Shown here one piece after another: positions 34,437-42,474 of a stretch of 63,430 nt of DNA (the first letter of the stretch is position 1; every line of letters starts with the position of its first letter). The stretch covers positions 1 through 63,430 of the forward strand of contig NZ_MQUR01000038.1 in assembly GCF_001953875.1 (NCBI RefSeq), given 5' to 3'. The DNA comes from Streptomyces amritsarensis (GTDB lineage: Bacteria > Actinomycetota > Actinomycetes > Streptomycetales > Streptomycetaceae). A program made the translations under genes and the position numbers. Below the pieces are notes generated by a model. It was not told where the DNA came from, made no database searches, and saw only the letters and a list, made by a program, of their open reading frames with translations.

Positions 34437-35450
34437 TTAGGTGGTTAGATCCAGGTTCTGGCCGGGCTTGATCAGGTTGGCGTCTCCGCCGATGACCTGC
34501 TCATTGGCCGCATAGAGGCCGCTCCAGCCGCCCTTCACGCCCTTGGCATCCGCGATGGTCGCCAGGCTGTCGCCCGCCTGCACCGTGTAGACGGGCTCCG
34601 GCGCGGCATCGGAGGGGGCGCTCTCCTCGGAGGAGGGTGCTCCGCGGTGCTTGCCGTTGCCCTCGCCGGGAGTGGCGCCCGGGTTCGCCGAGGGCGTCGG
34701 CACCCCGGGGGCCGCCGGGCCGGTCGGGGACGGACTCGGGGTGACCGGCGGGGTCGTGGGCGAGGTCGGGTCCGTCGGGTCGACGGGGGTGACCGGCCCG
34801 GTCGCCGGGTCGGTCGGCGTGACGGGGGCCGTCGGGGTGGTCGGGGGCGCCGTCGGGACGTCGGGCGCCGGCATGACGGGCAGTCCGACGGACGGCGCGT
34901 CGGGAATCAGGAAGGGGCTGCCCGAGGGGCTGGGGGTCTGCGCGGTCGGGAGCCCGAAGTCCGTGGCGGGCTTGCCGCCCGCGGTGGAGGGCACGGTGTC
35001 GTCGGGCCGGGACGGCGCGGGGCCCACCGCGGTGGAGCTGCCGGGCAGACCGGGGTCGACGACGGCGGCCGGACCCTGCTGGTCCAGTCCGGCGGACGCC
35101 GCGCACAGCGGCCAGGCCTGCGGACCCTGGGAGGCCAGCACGCGCTCGGCCACGGCTATCTGCTGCGAGCGGCTCGCGAGGTCGGCCCGCTCGGCGAAGT
35201 CCAGACCGCCGGCGTTCTGCCACTGCTCCTGGGTGAACTGGAGCCCGCCGTAAGCGCCACTGCCGAAGTTGGCGCTCCACGAGCCGCCGCTCTCGCACTC
35301 GGCCACCTTGTCCCAGGTGGCGGTGTCGGCAGCGGTCGCGCTGGTGGCGGCCAGCAGCGGCATGGCCAGCGCGGAGCCAGTGACACCGGCTGTGACGACC
35401 AGCGCGGGGACCTGGCGGGGGCGTCTGTGACGGCCGTTCCCGGAGAGCAT
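34437..35450 (-). CDS. Second Rpf-LysM muralytic protein with long Pro/Thr-rich linker
   Basis: The 337-residue secreted protein has a signal peptide (to about residue 40), an Rpf domain (TWDKVAECESGGSWSANFGSGAYGGLQFTQEQWQNAGG, catalytic Glu in CESGG), a linker of roughly 150 residues rich in Pro, Thr, Asp and Ser with repeated TPTDP and PVTP units, and a C-terminal LysM (YTVQAGDSLATIADAKGVKGGWSGLY). The linker probably spans the wall. It lacks the riboswitch of its neighbour but has its own promoter, so the two paralogues are likely used under different conditions. The ribosome site is weak (AAGGTG 11 bases upstream). Confidence 0.92.
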   Translation of the reverse strand: MLSGNGRHRRPRQVPALVVTAGVTGSALAMPLLAATSATAADTATWDKVAECESGGSWSANFGSGAYGGLQFTQEQWQNAGGLDFAERADLASRSQQIAVAERVLASQGPQAWPLCAASAGLDQQGPAAVVDPGLPGSSTAVGPAPSRPDDTVPSTAGGKPATDFGLPTAQTPSPSGSPFLIPDAPSVGLPVMPAPDVPTAPPTTPTAPVTPTDPATGPVTPVDPTDPTSPTTPPVTPSPSPTGPAAPGVPTPSANPGATPGEGNGKHRGAPSSEESAPSDAAPEPVYTVQAGDSLATIADAKGVKGGWSGLYAANEQVIGGDANLIKPGQNLDLTT

Positions 35451-35488
35451 GAGGGATCACCTTTCGCATAACAGCGGGGTAACGGCAG

Positions 35489-35518
35489 AACCTAGCGGCC
35501 TTCGAACGATTGTCACAA
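35489..35518 (-). promoter_or_regulatory. Promoter of the second Rpf gene
   Basis: Minus-strand TTGTGA (35513-35518), 18 bases, TAGGTT (35489-35494): a good housekeeping-type promoter that starts about 35 bases before the ATG. Confidence 0.55.
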
Positions 35519-35538
35519 GTTCAAGCTGAATCTGACTT

Positions 35539-36816
35539 TTAATCAGAAGGCGCGCAAGTGTTTTGAACCGCGAAGCGAACGGGCAGGGTGCGCAGCCCCC
35601 GCATGATCAACCCCCCACGCCAGCGCAGGTCTTGGGGTGGAACGGCGAGTTCCAGATCGGGAAGCCGGGTCAGCAGGGTCGCGAGGGCGGTCTGCCCCTC
35701 CAGCCGGGCGAGCGGCGCGCCCAGGCAGTAGTGGATGCCGTGACCGTAGCCGAGGTGCTGGTTGTCGCTCCTGGAGAGGTCGAGGGTGTCCGGGTCGGTG
35801 AACCGCGCCGGGTCCCGGTCGGCGGCGGCGAGGACGACCAGGACCGGATCGCCGGTCTCGATCCGCTCCCCGCCGAGGGTCAGCGGCTCGGTGGCGAAGC
35901 GCCACGTGGCCAGCTCCACGGGACCGTCGTAGCGCAGGAGTTCCTCGACACCGGTGGCCAGCAGGCCGCGCTCCCCGGCGGCCAGGGAGCGCTGCAGCCG
36001 CTCGCGCTGGACGGGGTTCATGAAGAGGGAGTGGACGCCGTTGCCGATGAGGTTCACGGTCGTCTCGAAGCCGGCGAAGAGCAGGATGAAGGCCATCGCG
36101 GTGGCCTCGCCCTCGGTCAGGTGGTCGCCGTGGTCGCTCGCCCGGATCAGGTCGGAGATCAGGTCGTCGCCCAGGTCATCCCTTTTGCGGTGGATGAGTT
36201 CACCGAGGTAGGTCCGCATCTGCTTCACCGACCGGGCGACGCCGCCGCGCGGGCCTCCGCCGTGGCGGATCATCATCCCGGCCCAGTCGCGGAAGTCGTC
36301 CTGGTCCTCGCGCGGTACGCCGAGCATCTCGCAGATGGCGTAGATGGGGAGCGGGAAGGCGAACTCGTGGATGAGGTCCGCCTCCCCCCTCCCCGCGAAC
36401 CGGTCGATGAGGTGGTCGGTGAGCGCCTGCACCCGCGGGGTGAACTCCGCGACCCTGCGCGGGGTGAACGCCTTCGACACCAGGCGGCGCAGCCGGGTGT
36501 GGTCCGGCGGGTCGATGTTCAGCAGATGCGTCATCAGCTCCGCCTTGCGCTCCCCCGGGATCCCGGTCTTGCCCTTGGCGTGCGCGGGCTCCGCGTGGTG
36601 CGCCGGATTCTTGCTGAGCCGCTGGTCGGCGAGGGCCTGGCGGGCGTCCGCGTACCGCGTGACCAGCCAGGCGTCGACGCCGCTGGGGAGCTTGGTGCGG
36701 TGCACCGGCGCGTTCTCGCGCAGCCACGCGTAGGCCGGGTAGGGGTCGGTCGCGAACTCCCACGTGAAGAGTTCGGGCGCCGCGCCGACGGGGGGAGTGG
36801 ACGACTGATCGTGCAT
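35539..36816 (-). CDS. Cytochrome P450
   Basis: This 425-residue soluble bacterial P450 hydroxylates or epoxidises a small-molecule substrate. The I-helix oxygen motif is ILLFAGFETTVNL (about residue 245), ExxR lies in VEELLRYDGPVELATWRFA, and the haem loop is GYGHGIHYCLGAPLARLE (Cys about 355). The pattern is that of CYP105/107-type streptomycete P450s; the family number cannot be assigned by eye. No ferredoxin gene is adjacent. It is divergent from a flavohaemoglobin-like gene, with a 146-bp gap between the start codons. The ATG has GGGGA directly before it and a minus-strand TACTGT seven bases further up. Confidence 0.93.
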   Translation of the reverse strand: MHDQSSTPPVGAAPELFTWEFATDPYPAYAWLRENAPVHRTKLPSGVDAWLVTRYADARQALADQRLSKNPAHHAEPAHAKGKTGIPGERKAELMTHLLNIDPPDHTRLRRLVSKAFTPRRVAEFTPRVQALTDHLIDRFAGRGEADLIHEFAFPLPIYAICEMLGVPREDQDDFRDWAGMMIRHGGGPRGGVARSVKQMRTYLGELIHRKRDDLGDDLISDLIRASDHGDHLTEGEATAMAFILLFAGFETTVNLIGNGVHSLFMNPVQRERLQRSLAAGERGLLATGVEELLRYDGPVELATWRFATEPLTLGGERIETGDPVLVVLAAADRDPARFTDPDTLDLSRSDNQHLGYGHGIHYCLGAPLARLEGQTALATLLTRLPDLELAVPPQDLRWRGGLIMRGLRTLPVRFAVQNTCAPSD

Positions 36817-36904
36817 GTCCCCGACAGTAGCCGCCGCGCACCGGCGGACCGGCGCGGGCCGCGACCCGCCGATCCGTCATCCCATATGAGCGCTTCGTCG
36901 CGGC

Positions 36905-36956
36905 TGTCCGCAGATCGGACAACACTTGACCTCGCCCCGTCCGGCACTCCTACTTT
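36905..36956 (+). promoter_or_regulatory. Operator-like palindrome and promoter of the flavohaemoglobin gene
   Basis: TGTCCG (36905-36910) and CGGACA (36916-36921) are perfect arms around CAGAT. Five bases later comes TTGACC (36926-36931), then 19 bases and TACTTT (36951-36956). The -10 ends six bases before the GTG start, so transcription probably begins at the start codon. A regulator bound to the palindrome would sit just upstream of the -35, as an activator or repressor. Confidence 0.5.
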
Positions 36957-36962
36957 CGGTTG

Positions 36963-38177
36963 GTGGATGTGAGGATCTTGAAAAGCAGTTTCGCGGTGGT
37001 GGAGAGACGGGCCGAGCACGCGGTCAAGTTCTTCTACTCGCACCTCTTCTGGCACAACCCCGGAGTACGCGACCTCTTCCCGGCCTCCTCCGAGGAGATG
37101 GAACGCCAGCGGGACCGGCTCTTCGCCGCACTCACCCACCTCGTCTCCCGTCTCGACGACGAGACCCTCGGCCCCTACCTGCACGGCCTGGGCCGCGACC
37201 ACCGCAAGTTCCTGGTGCGCCCCGAGCACTACGCGGTCGTCGGCTCCAGCCTGCTCGCCGCGCTCGCCGAGACCTCCGGCGACGCCTGGACCCCGCGGGT
37301 GGAGAAAGCCTGGAGCGAGGCCTACCAGCTGATCGCCGACGCCATGCTCGCCGGCGCCGACGCGAGCGAGGACCCGCCCTGGTGGGACGCGGAGGTCGTA
37401 CGCCACCTCCGGTACGGGCGCGACATCGGTGTGCTGACCCTGCGGCCGCACGCCCCCTTCCCCCATCTGCCCGGCCAGTACACGAGCGTGAGCAGCGAAC
37501 GCGTCCCCCGGACCTGGCGCACCTACTCCATCGGCAACGCCCCCCGGACCGACGGCACCGTCGACCTGCACGTCAGCCGGGTCGACGGCGGGCGGCTGAG
37601 CACCGTCCTGGTTGGCGAGACACAGCCCGGCGACGTCCTGAAACTCGGCGCCGCGGGCGGGCAGCTGACCTTCCGCCGTTCGGACCGCCCGATCAGCCTG
37701 ATCGCCGCCGGCACCGGCTGGGCCCCGATCCGGGCCATGCTGGAGGAGCTCGCGGACCGGCCGCCCGATCAGGACGTACGGCTCTTCGTGGTGGCCCGGG
37801 ACGGCGCGCACCTCTACGACCGCCCGCTCATCGACGCGTACGGCGCCGCGTGCGGCTGGCTCGATGTCACCTACATCACGCCCGCGCCCGGCCGGCACCG
37901 CAACGAGGCCACCGACCGGCTCGCGACGGCGCTGTGCAACCGGGGGCTGTGGCCCGACCAGGACGTCTACCTCAGCGGGCCGCCGCAGTTCATGGACGAG
38001 ACCGTGCGGCTGCTGGAGGGGCTCGGCGCCCGGCCCGGCCGGATCTTCCACGACCGCGTACCCGCCGCGGGCACCGGCAACGGGCCGGGGGGCCGCCCGC
38101 TGGGCTTCGGCGAGTGGTTCCTGAACCGCCCGGCGCCGCACTGGCACGACCCCTCGGCCCGCGCCCCCGGGACGTGA
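36963..38177 (+). CDS. Flavohaemoglobin-like protein (globin plus FAD/NAD reductase)
   Basis: The 404-residue protein has an N-terminal globin domain (about 1-135; VKFFYSHLFWHNPGVRDLFP, proximal His in GRDHRKFLVRPEHY), an FAD domain (LPGQYTSVSS, RTWRTYSIGNAP, about 150-250) and an NAD domain (SLIAAGTGWAPIRAML, LSGPPQFMDETVRLLEGLG). Flavohaemoglobins turn nitric oxide into nitrate; actinobacteria also have type II members with other electron donors. An in-frame TTG three bases earlier is an alternative. There is no ribosome site and the promoter abuts the GTG, consistent with a leaderless mRNA. Confidence 0.88.
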   Translation: MDVRILKSSFAVVERRAEHAVKFFYSHLFWHNPGVRDLFPASSEEMERQRDRLFAALTHLVSRLDDETLGPYLHGLGRDHRKFLVRPEHYAVVGSSLLAALAETSGDAWTPRVEKAWSEAYQLIADAMLAGADASEDPPWWDAEVVRHLRYGRDIGVLTLRPHAPFPHLPGQYTSVSSERVPRTWRTYSIGNAPRTDGTVDLHVSRVDGGRLSTVLVGETQPGDVLKLGAAGGQLTFRRSDRPISLIAAGTGWAPIRAMLEELADRPPDQDVRLFVVARDGAHLYDRPLIDAYGAACGWLDVTYITPAPGRHRNEATDRLATALCNRGLWPDQDVYLSGPPQFMDETVRLLEGLGARPGRIFHDRVPAAGTGNGPGGRPLGFGEWFLNRPAPHWHDPSARAPGT

Positions 38178-38194
38178 CCGAGGGGACCGGAGAA

Positions 38195-39253
38195 CTACCG
38201 CGCGGGTGCTCCGACGCCCTCGGCCGCCCGGATCGCGTCCCGGTAGACGCGGGCAGCCGCCCGCAGCGCCGTCTCGGGGTCGACGCCCTCCGCCTCGGCG
38301 CGCGCCGCCAGTTCCAGCAGTTCGTAGCCGATGCCCTCGCCGCGCGGCAGCTCCACGGCCACACCGCCGGTACGGGCCCGGCCCGCGAGCTTGGCCGCGA
38401 GCGCCAGGCCCGGCTGGCCGACCGGGATCCCGTCGGTGACCGACTGCCGCCGCTTCTCGACCGCCTTGGTGCGCTGCCAGTGCGCGTGGACGTCCTCCGG
38501 GGTCTCGGCCTGCGCGTCGCCGAAGACGTGCGGGTGGCGGTGGATCAGCTTCTGCACGAGGGCTGCGGCCACGTCGTCGATGGAGAAGGCCCCGAGGGCC
38601 TCCTCCCCGCCGTCCTCGGAGTCCCCGCCGTCCGCGCCGCCCCCGGTGCCGTGCGGGACGCCCTCCTCGGCGATCCGGGCGTGGAAGACGACCTGGAGCA
38701 GGACGTCGCCGAGCTCCTCGCGCAGCTCCTCCCGGTCCCCGTCCTCGATCGCCTCGACGAGCTCGTACGCCTCCTCGATCGCGTACTTGGCCAGGCCCCG
38801 GTGGGTCTGGCGGGAGGTCCACGGGCATTCGCGGCGGACCCGGTCCATCACCTGCACCAGGTCCAGCAGGCGCGCGCCCGGCAGGTCGTACGAGCCGGGC
38901 AGGAGCTCCAGGTCGGGCATGGAGACCCGGCCCGAGCCGGCCAGCCGGGCCAGAGCGTCGGTGAGCCGCCGGTCGCCCTCACCGCTCGGGAGCACCACGA
39001 CCGTGCGGCCGCCCGCGCAGGCCGCCACCAGCTCGTGCGCGTCCGGTGCCGCGTGCTCGACCTCGACGCCCGCCTCCCGCAGGTACGGCAGCTGCGGGTG
39101 GCCGGGGTCGGCGCACAGCACCCGGTCCGCGGCGTGCAGGGTCTGCCAGGCCGGCCAGGACAGCACCCCGGGGGCGACCCGGTGGCTGGTGGTCAGCAGG
39201 ACGATACGGCCGGCGGGCTCGGCGGCGGCGGTGGACTGGGAGTGGTCGGTCAC
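38195..39253 (-). CDS. mazG: MazG-family nucleoside triphosphate pyrophosphohydrolase
   Basis: The 352-residue house-cleaning enzyme hydrolyses aberrant or excess NTPs. Residues 1-110 resemble a degenerate tetrapyrrole-methylase-type domain (RIVLLTTSHRVAPGVLSWPAWQTLHAADRVLCADP), as in the fused MazG form. The MazG domain follows (RECPWTSRQTHRGLAKYAIEEAYELVEAIEDGDREELREELGDVLLQVVFHARIAEE, with the EExxE and ExxD metal ligands). A Gly/Asp-rich insert of about 20 residues (PHGTGGGADGGDSEDGGEE) interrupts it before DDVAAALVQKLIHRHPHVFGD. It starts with GTG. The SurA-like lipoprotein gene lies 28 bases upstream. Confidence 0.92.
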   Translation of the reverse strand: MTDHSQSTAAAEPAGRIVLLTTSHRVAPGVLSWPAWQTLHAADRVLCADPGHPQLPYLREAGVEVEHAAPDAHELVAACAGGRTVVVLPSGEGDRRLTDALARLAGSGRVSMPDLELLPGSYDLPGARLLDLVQVMDRVRRECPWTSRQTHRGLAKYAIEEAYELVEAIEDGDREELREELGDVLLQVVFHARIAEEGVPHGTGGGADGGDSEDGGEEALGAFSIDDVAAALVQKLIHRHPHVFGDAQAETPEDVHAHWQRTKAVEKRRQSVTDGIPVGQPGLALAAKLAGRARTGGVAVELPRGEGIGYELLELAARAEAEGVDPETALRAAARVYRDAIRAAEGVGAPAR

Positions 39254-39281
39254 CCTCCGAACCTACCTCCGCCGGGGGGCG

Positions 39282-39902
39282 TCAGGCTCCGGCGGGTTCC
39301 TGCTCGGGCCGGGTCCGCTGGGTGATCCACGCGGTGTCCACCGGGCCGAGGCCGACCTGCTTGGCGTCCCAGGCGCCGTACCGCGGGTTCACCTCGATAT
39401 CGAGAGCCTCCGACGCCTTGGTGAGCGGCTCGATGATCCGCTCCTCGCCGAAGCGCTCGCTCAGCTTGTCGAGCAGCAGCCGGAAGCGCAGGTCCTCGTC
39501 GATCTGCCCCGGCGCCAGCGGGACGCGGGCCTGGAGGGCCAGCTGCTCCAGCGCCGCCGCGCCCTTGTCGCCCTCCTGCGCCTTGCGGGCGTCCTCGATC
39601 TCCTTGGTCGTGACCGAGATGCCCGCGTCCTTCGCCGCCCGCTCCAGCACCCGCAGCTGGATCATCTTGCCGAGCTTGATCCGCTCCAGCTGAGGGGTGT
39701 TCGCGATGAGCGTGGCGGCCTGCTCGGACCGGTTCTGTGCGGCGCGGACGTCGCCCACCTGGGCCTGGAGCGCGGAGGTGGTGATCCGTTCACCGCCGAC
39801 GACGGCCGCGGTGCCGGGCCGGGTCTCGCCCGAGCAGGCGGACAGCAGGGGCGCCGCCACGAGCAGGGCGGCGGAGACGGAGAGCGCAGTGCGACGGTGC
39901 AA
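39282..39902 (-). CDS. SurA N-terminal domain lipoprotein
   Basis: This 206-residue lipoprotein starts at a TTG five bases after GGAGG. The signal peptide ends with the lipobox LLSACSG. The rest matches the helical chaperone domain of SurA/PrsA-type proteins (AAVVGGERITTSALQAQVGDVRAAQ, then KLGKMIQLRVLERAAKDAGISVTTKEIEDARKAQEG) without a parvulin isomerase domain. It probably assists folding of exported proteins at the outer face of the membrane. It precedes mazG in the same direction, a common pair in actinobacteria. Confidence 0.88.
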   Translation of the reverse strand: MHRRTALSVSAALLVAAPLLSACSGETRPGTAAVVGGERITTSALQAQVGDVRAAQNRSEQAATLIANTPQLERIKLGKMIQLRVLERAAKDAGISVTTKEIEDARKAQEGDKGAAALEQLALQARVPLAPGQIDEDLRFRLLLDKLSERFGEERIIEPLTKASEALDIEVNPRYGAWDAKQVGLGPVDTAWITQRTRPEQEPAGA

Positions 39903-40095
39903 AGGAGCCTCCAGGGCCGGGAGATTGTGCGTCAATGCACAAGGGCCGTGCGGTGATCGATGGTATGCAGTAAGGGTGGCCCGGGCCACCGCTTCGACCA
40001 ACGATTCGCGGGGTGTCCGGGGTACGTGTCTGTTCGTGTCGCAGCCACCCCGCGGCCATCCCCGCTTCCCTCCGTGCTGCCAGGGTCGGCCCACC

Positions 40096-42447
40096 ATGTC
40101 GACACCGCACCGCTCGCCGCGCCGCCGCAGTCTGTCCGGTTCGGCGCTCGCCGCCCTGCTCACGGCGGTGGCCGTGTGCGCCGGGGACGCCGCCGCCCGC
40201 GTCTTCCCGTACGGATCGCGCCACCGCAGCGTCAACGACCTCGGCAACCAGTTCGTCCCCTTCCACGCGCACCTGTGGGACCTCCTGCACGGGCGCGCGC
40301 AGGGCGGCCTGCTGTTCAACTGGCGGTCCGGATACGGCACGAGCTTCCTGCCCGACCTCGGCACCTACCTGACCAGCCCGTTCTCCGTCCTCGTCGCCGT
40401 CTTCCCGCGCGCCGACATCGACCTGGCCGTGTACGTCGTCACCGTGCTCAAGACCGCGGCCGCGGCGGCGGCCATGGCCTGGCTGCTGCGCACCCTGCAC
40501 CGGGGGCCGTGGTGGGCGGCCGGACTGCTGGCGGCCTCGTACGCGCTGTGCGGCTGGTCGGTGATCGAGGCCTCCTACAACCCGATGTGGCTGGACGGGC
40601 TGATCGCCTTCCCCCTGCTGTGCCTGACCGGTGAATGGGCCCTGCGCGGGCGGCGGGTGCTGCTCGCCCCGCCGGTCGTCGCCCTCTGCTGGACGGCGAA
40701 CTTCTACACCGCCTACATGGCGACGCTCGGCGCCGCGCTGGTGCTGGGGGTCCGGGTGGTGCTGACCCGGGAAGGCGCCCGGAGCCGTCTCGCGGTGATC
40801 GTGCGGGCGGCCGGGACCACCGCGGCGGGCATCGCACTGGCCGCGCCCGTCCTGCTGCCGCTGTTCCTCAGCTCGGGCCGGGCCTACCCGGGATGGGTCA
40901 AGGAGTTCCGGCCGGTGTCCTGGGCGGACCTCTTCGCACGGCTGCTGCCCGGGACGTACTCCTTCTCCTCCCCCGCCGTCTTCGTCGCCGCCGGCACCCT
41001 GCTGCTGGTCGCCGCGCTGCCCTTCCACCGGTCGCTGCCGCTGCGCGACCGGCTGTGGTGGACGGGGCTGACGGCGGCCGTCGCGCTCTCCCTGCAGTGG
41101 GCGCCGACCCATCTGGCCTGGCACCTGTTCGCCACCCCGAACGGCAGCCCGTACCGGCAGACCTTCGTCCTGGCCGGGATCGCCGTCATCGCCGCCTGGA
41201 CCGCGCTGGAGGCCGGCCCGCCGCGGCTGCCCGCGCTGGCCGCGGGGACGGGCCTCCTGGCGGCCGCCGCACTGTGGGCCCGCGGCAGCACCCTGACCAC
41301 GACCTGGGGGTACGTGCTGTTCGCGGGCGGCTTGGCGCTGGCCGGACCGGCCTGGTGGGCGCTGCGCCACCGCCGCCCGGCGCTCCCGGCGGCCGCCCTG
41401 CTGGCCCTGGTCCTGCTGACGCAGGCGGCGGCGACCACCGCCTTCGGCCACCAGGGCAAACTGGGCGGCCTCGACGACTACCCGTCCTGGGGGCGGGGCC
41501 ACACCGAGCGCGCCCGGGCCCTGGCCGCCGCCGAGGGCTGGCCCGCGTACCGCACCGACCCCAGCCGGCCCGCCCTGTCGGGCAACGACCCGCTGCTGCT
41601 GGGCGGAGAGGGCGGCTCCTACTACAGCAGCCACACCCCCGAGGTGTTCACGCGGACCATGGTCGCGCTCGGCGCCGGCTGGACCTCGCGCGGCCGCAAC
41701 GTCCAGAGCATCGACAACCCGGTCACCGACGCCGTCTTCGCCGTCGGCGCCCGCCTCCAGCCCGACGGCACGGTGCTGCGCGCCGAGGTGCCCCCGCTGG
41801 TGACGACCCGCCCGCCCGGCGCACCCCTGTCCTACGGCGACTCCCCCTTCGCCAACCAGGAACTGCTGCTGGGCGCCCGCGTGTACGAGGACCCGCCCGC
41901 GCCCGGGGTCTGCCGCGCGGGAACCGAGGCCTACCTGTGGGCCCCGGAGTACAACGCGACGGCCCGCCTCGCCGACGGCCCGGCCTTCCGGCTGAACGGA
42001 AACGCCCCCCGCAACCGGGCGGCCCTCCAGCCGATGGGCGTCTCCCGCGGCGCCTCCTCGGCGCTGGTCTTCGACGCGGCACCGCCGCCGCGCTGGACCC
42101 TGTCCTGCCTGGACCGGCCCCGCCTCGACGCGGCGGTGGCCGCCCTGCGCGCCACGGCCGCGACCTCGGTCCGGGTCGGCTCCTCCTCCGTCCGGGCCGA
42201 CCTGCCCGCGGGCAGCACCGGCACGGCCGTCCTCTCCGTCCCCGCGATCGCCGGCTGGACGTGCAACGACCGCCCCGCATCGGCCCACCTGGGGCTGGTC
42301 GCGGTCCCCCTCGGCCCCGGCACCACGCAGGTCGCCTGCTCCTTCCGCCCGCCCGGGCTGCTGCCCGGGCTGGCGGTCGCGGCGGCGGCCCTGGCGCTCC
42401 TCGCGGTCACCGCCCTGCGCACCCGCGGCGGCCGCCGGCCGGCGTGA
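40096..42447 (+). CDS. YfhO-family polytopic membrane protein
   Basis: This 783-residue protein has about 12-14 membrane helices in its first 490 residues, an extracytoplasmic domain (about 490-740) and a final helix (PGLLPGLAVAAAALALLAVTAL). The early sequence GNQFVPFHAHLWDLLHGRAQGGLLFNWRSGYGTSF matches the YfhO/GT-C-like family, whose Firmicutes members glycosylate lipoteichoic acid. A sugar-transfer role on wall polymers is therefore a reasonable inference. It stands alone and converges with the kinase gene, 27 bases between stops. Confidence 0.88.
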   Translation: MSTPHRSPRRRSLSGSALAALLTAVAVCAGDAAARVFPYGSRHRSVNDLGNQFVPFHAHLWDLLHGRAQGGLLFNWRSGYGTSFLPDLGTYLTSPFSVLVAVFPRADIDLAVYVVTVLKTAAAAAAMAWLLRTLHRGPWWAAGLLAASYALCGWSVIEASYNPMWLDGLIAFPLLCLTGEWALRGRRVLLAPPVVALCWTANFYTAYMATLGAALVLGVRVVLTREGARSRLAVIVRAAGTTAAGIALAAPVLLPLFLSSGRAYPGWVKEFRPVSWADLFARLLPGTYSFSSPAVFVAAGTLLLVAALPFHRSLPLRDRLWWTGLTAAVALSLQWAPTHLAWHLFATPNGSPYRQTFVLAGIAVIAAWTALEAGPPRLPALAAGTGLLAAAALWARGSTLTTTWGYVLFAGGLALAGPAWWALRHRRPALPAAALLALVLLTQAAATTAFGHQGKLGGLDDYPSWGRGHTERARALAAAEGWPAYRTDPSRPALSGNDPLLLGGEGGSYYSSHTPEVFTRTMVALGAGWTSRGRNVQSIDNPVTDAVFAVGARLQPDGTVLRAEVPPLVTTRPPGAPLSYGDSPFANQELLLGARVYEDPPAPGVCRAGTEAYLWAPEYNATARLADGPAFRLNGNAPRNRAALQPMGVSRGASSALVFDAAPPPRWTLSCLDRPRLDAAVAALRATAATSVRVGSSSVRADLPAGSTGTAVLSVPAIAGWTCNDRPASAHLGLVAVPLGPGTTQVACSFRPPGLLPGLAVAAAALALLAVTALRTRGGRRPA

Positions 42448-42474
42448 CGGGGCCGCCGCGCGCCGGACCGGACG

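Noticed and set aside
35539..38177. Secondary-metabolite gene cluster around the P450
   Set aside because: No polyketide, peptide or terpene synthase, tailoring set or pathway regulator is nearby; the neighbours are housekeeping genes.
39790..42288. 832-codon minus-strand frame opposite the YfhO gene
   Set aside because: Shadow of the membrane protein gene with low-complexity Gly/Arg/Gln composition.
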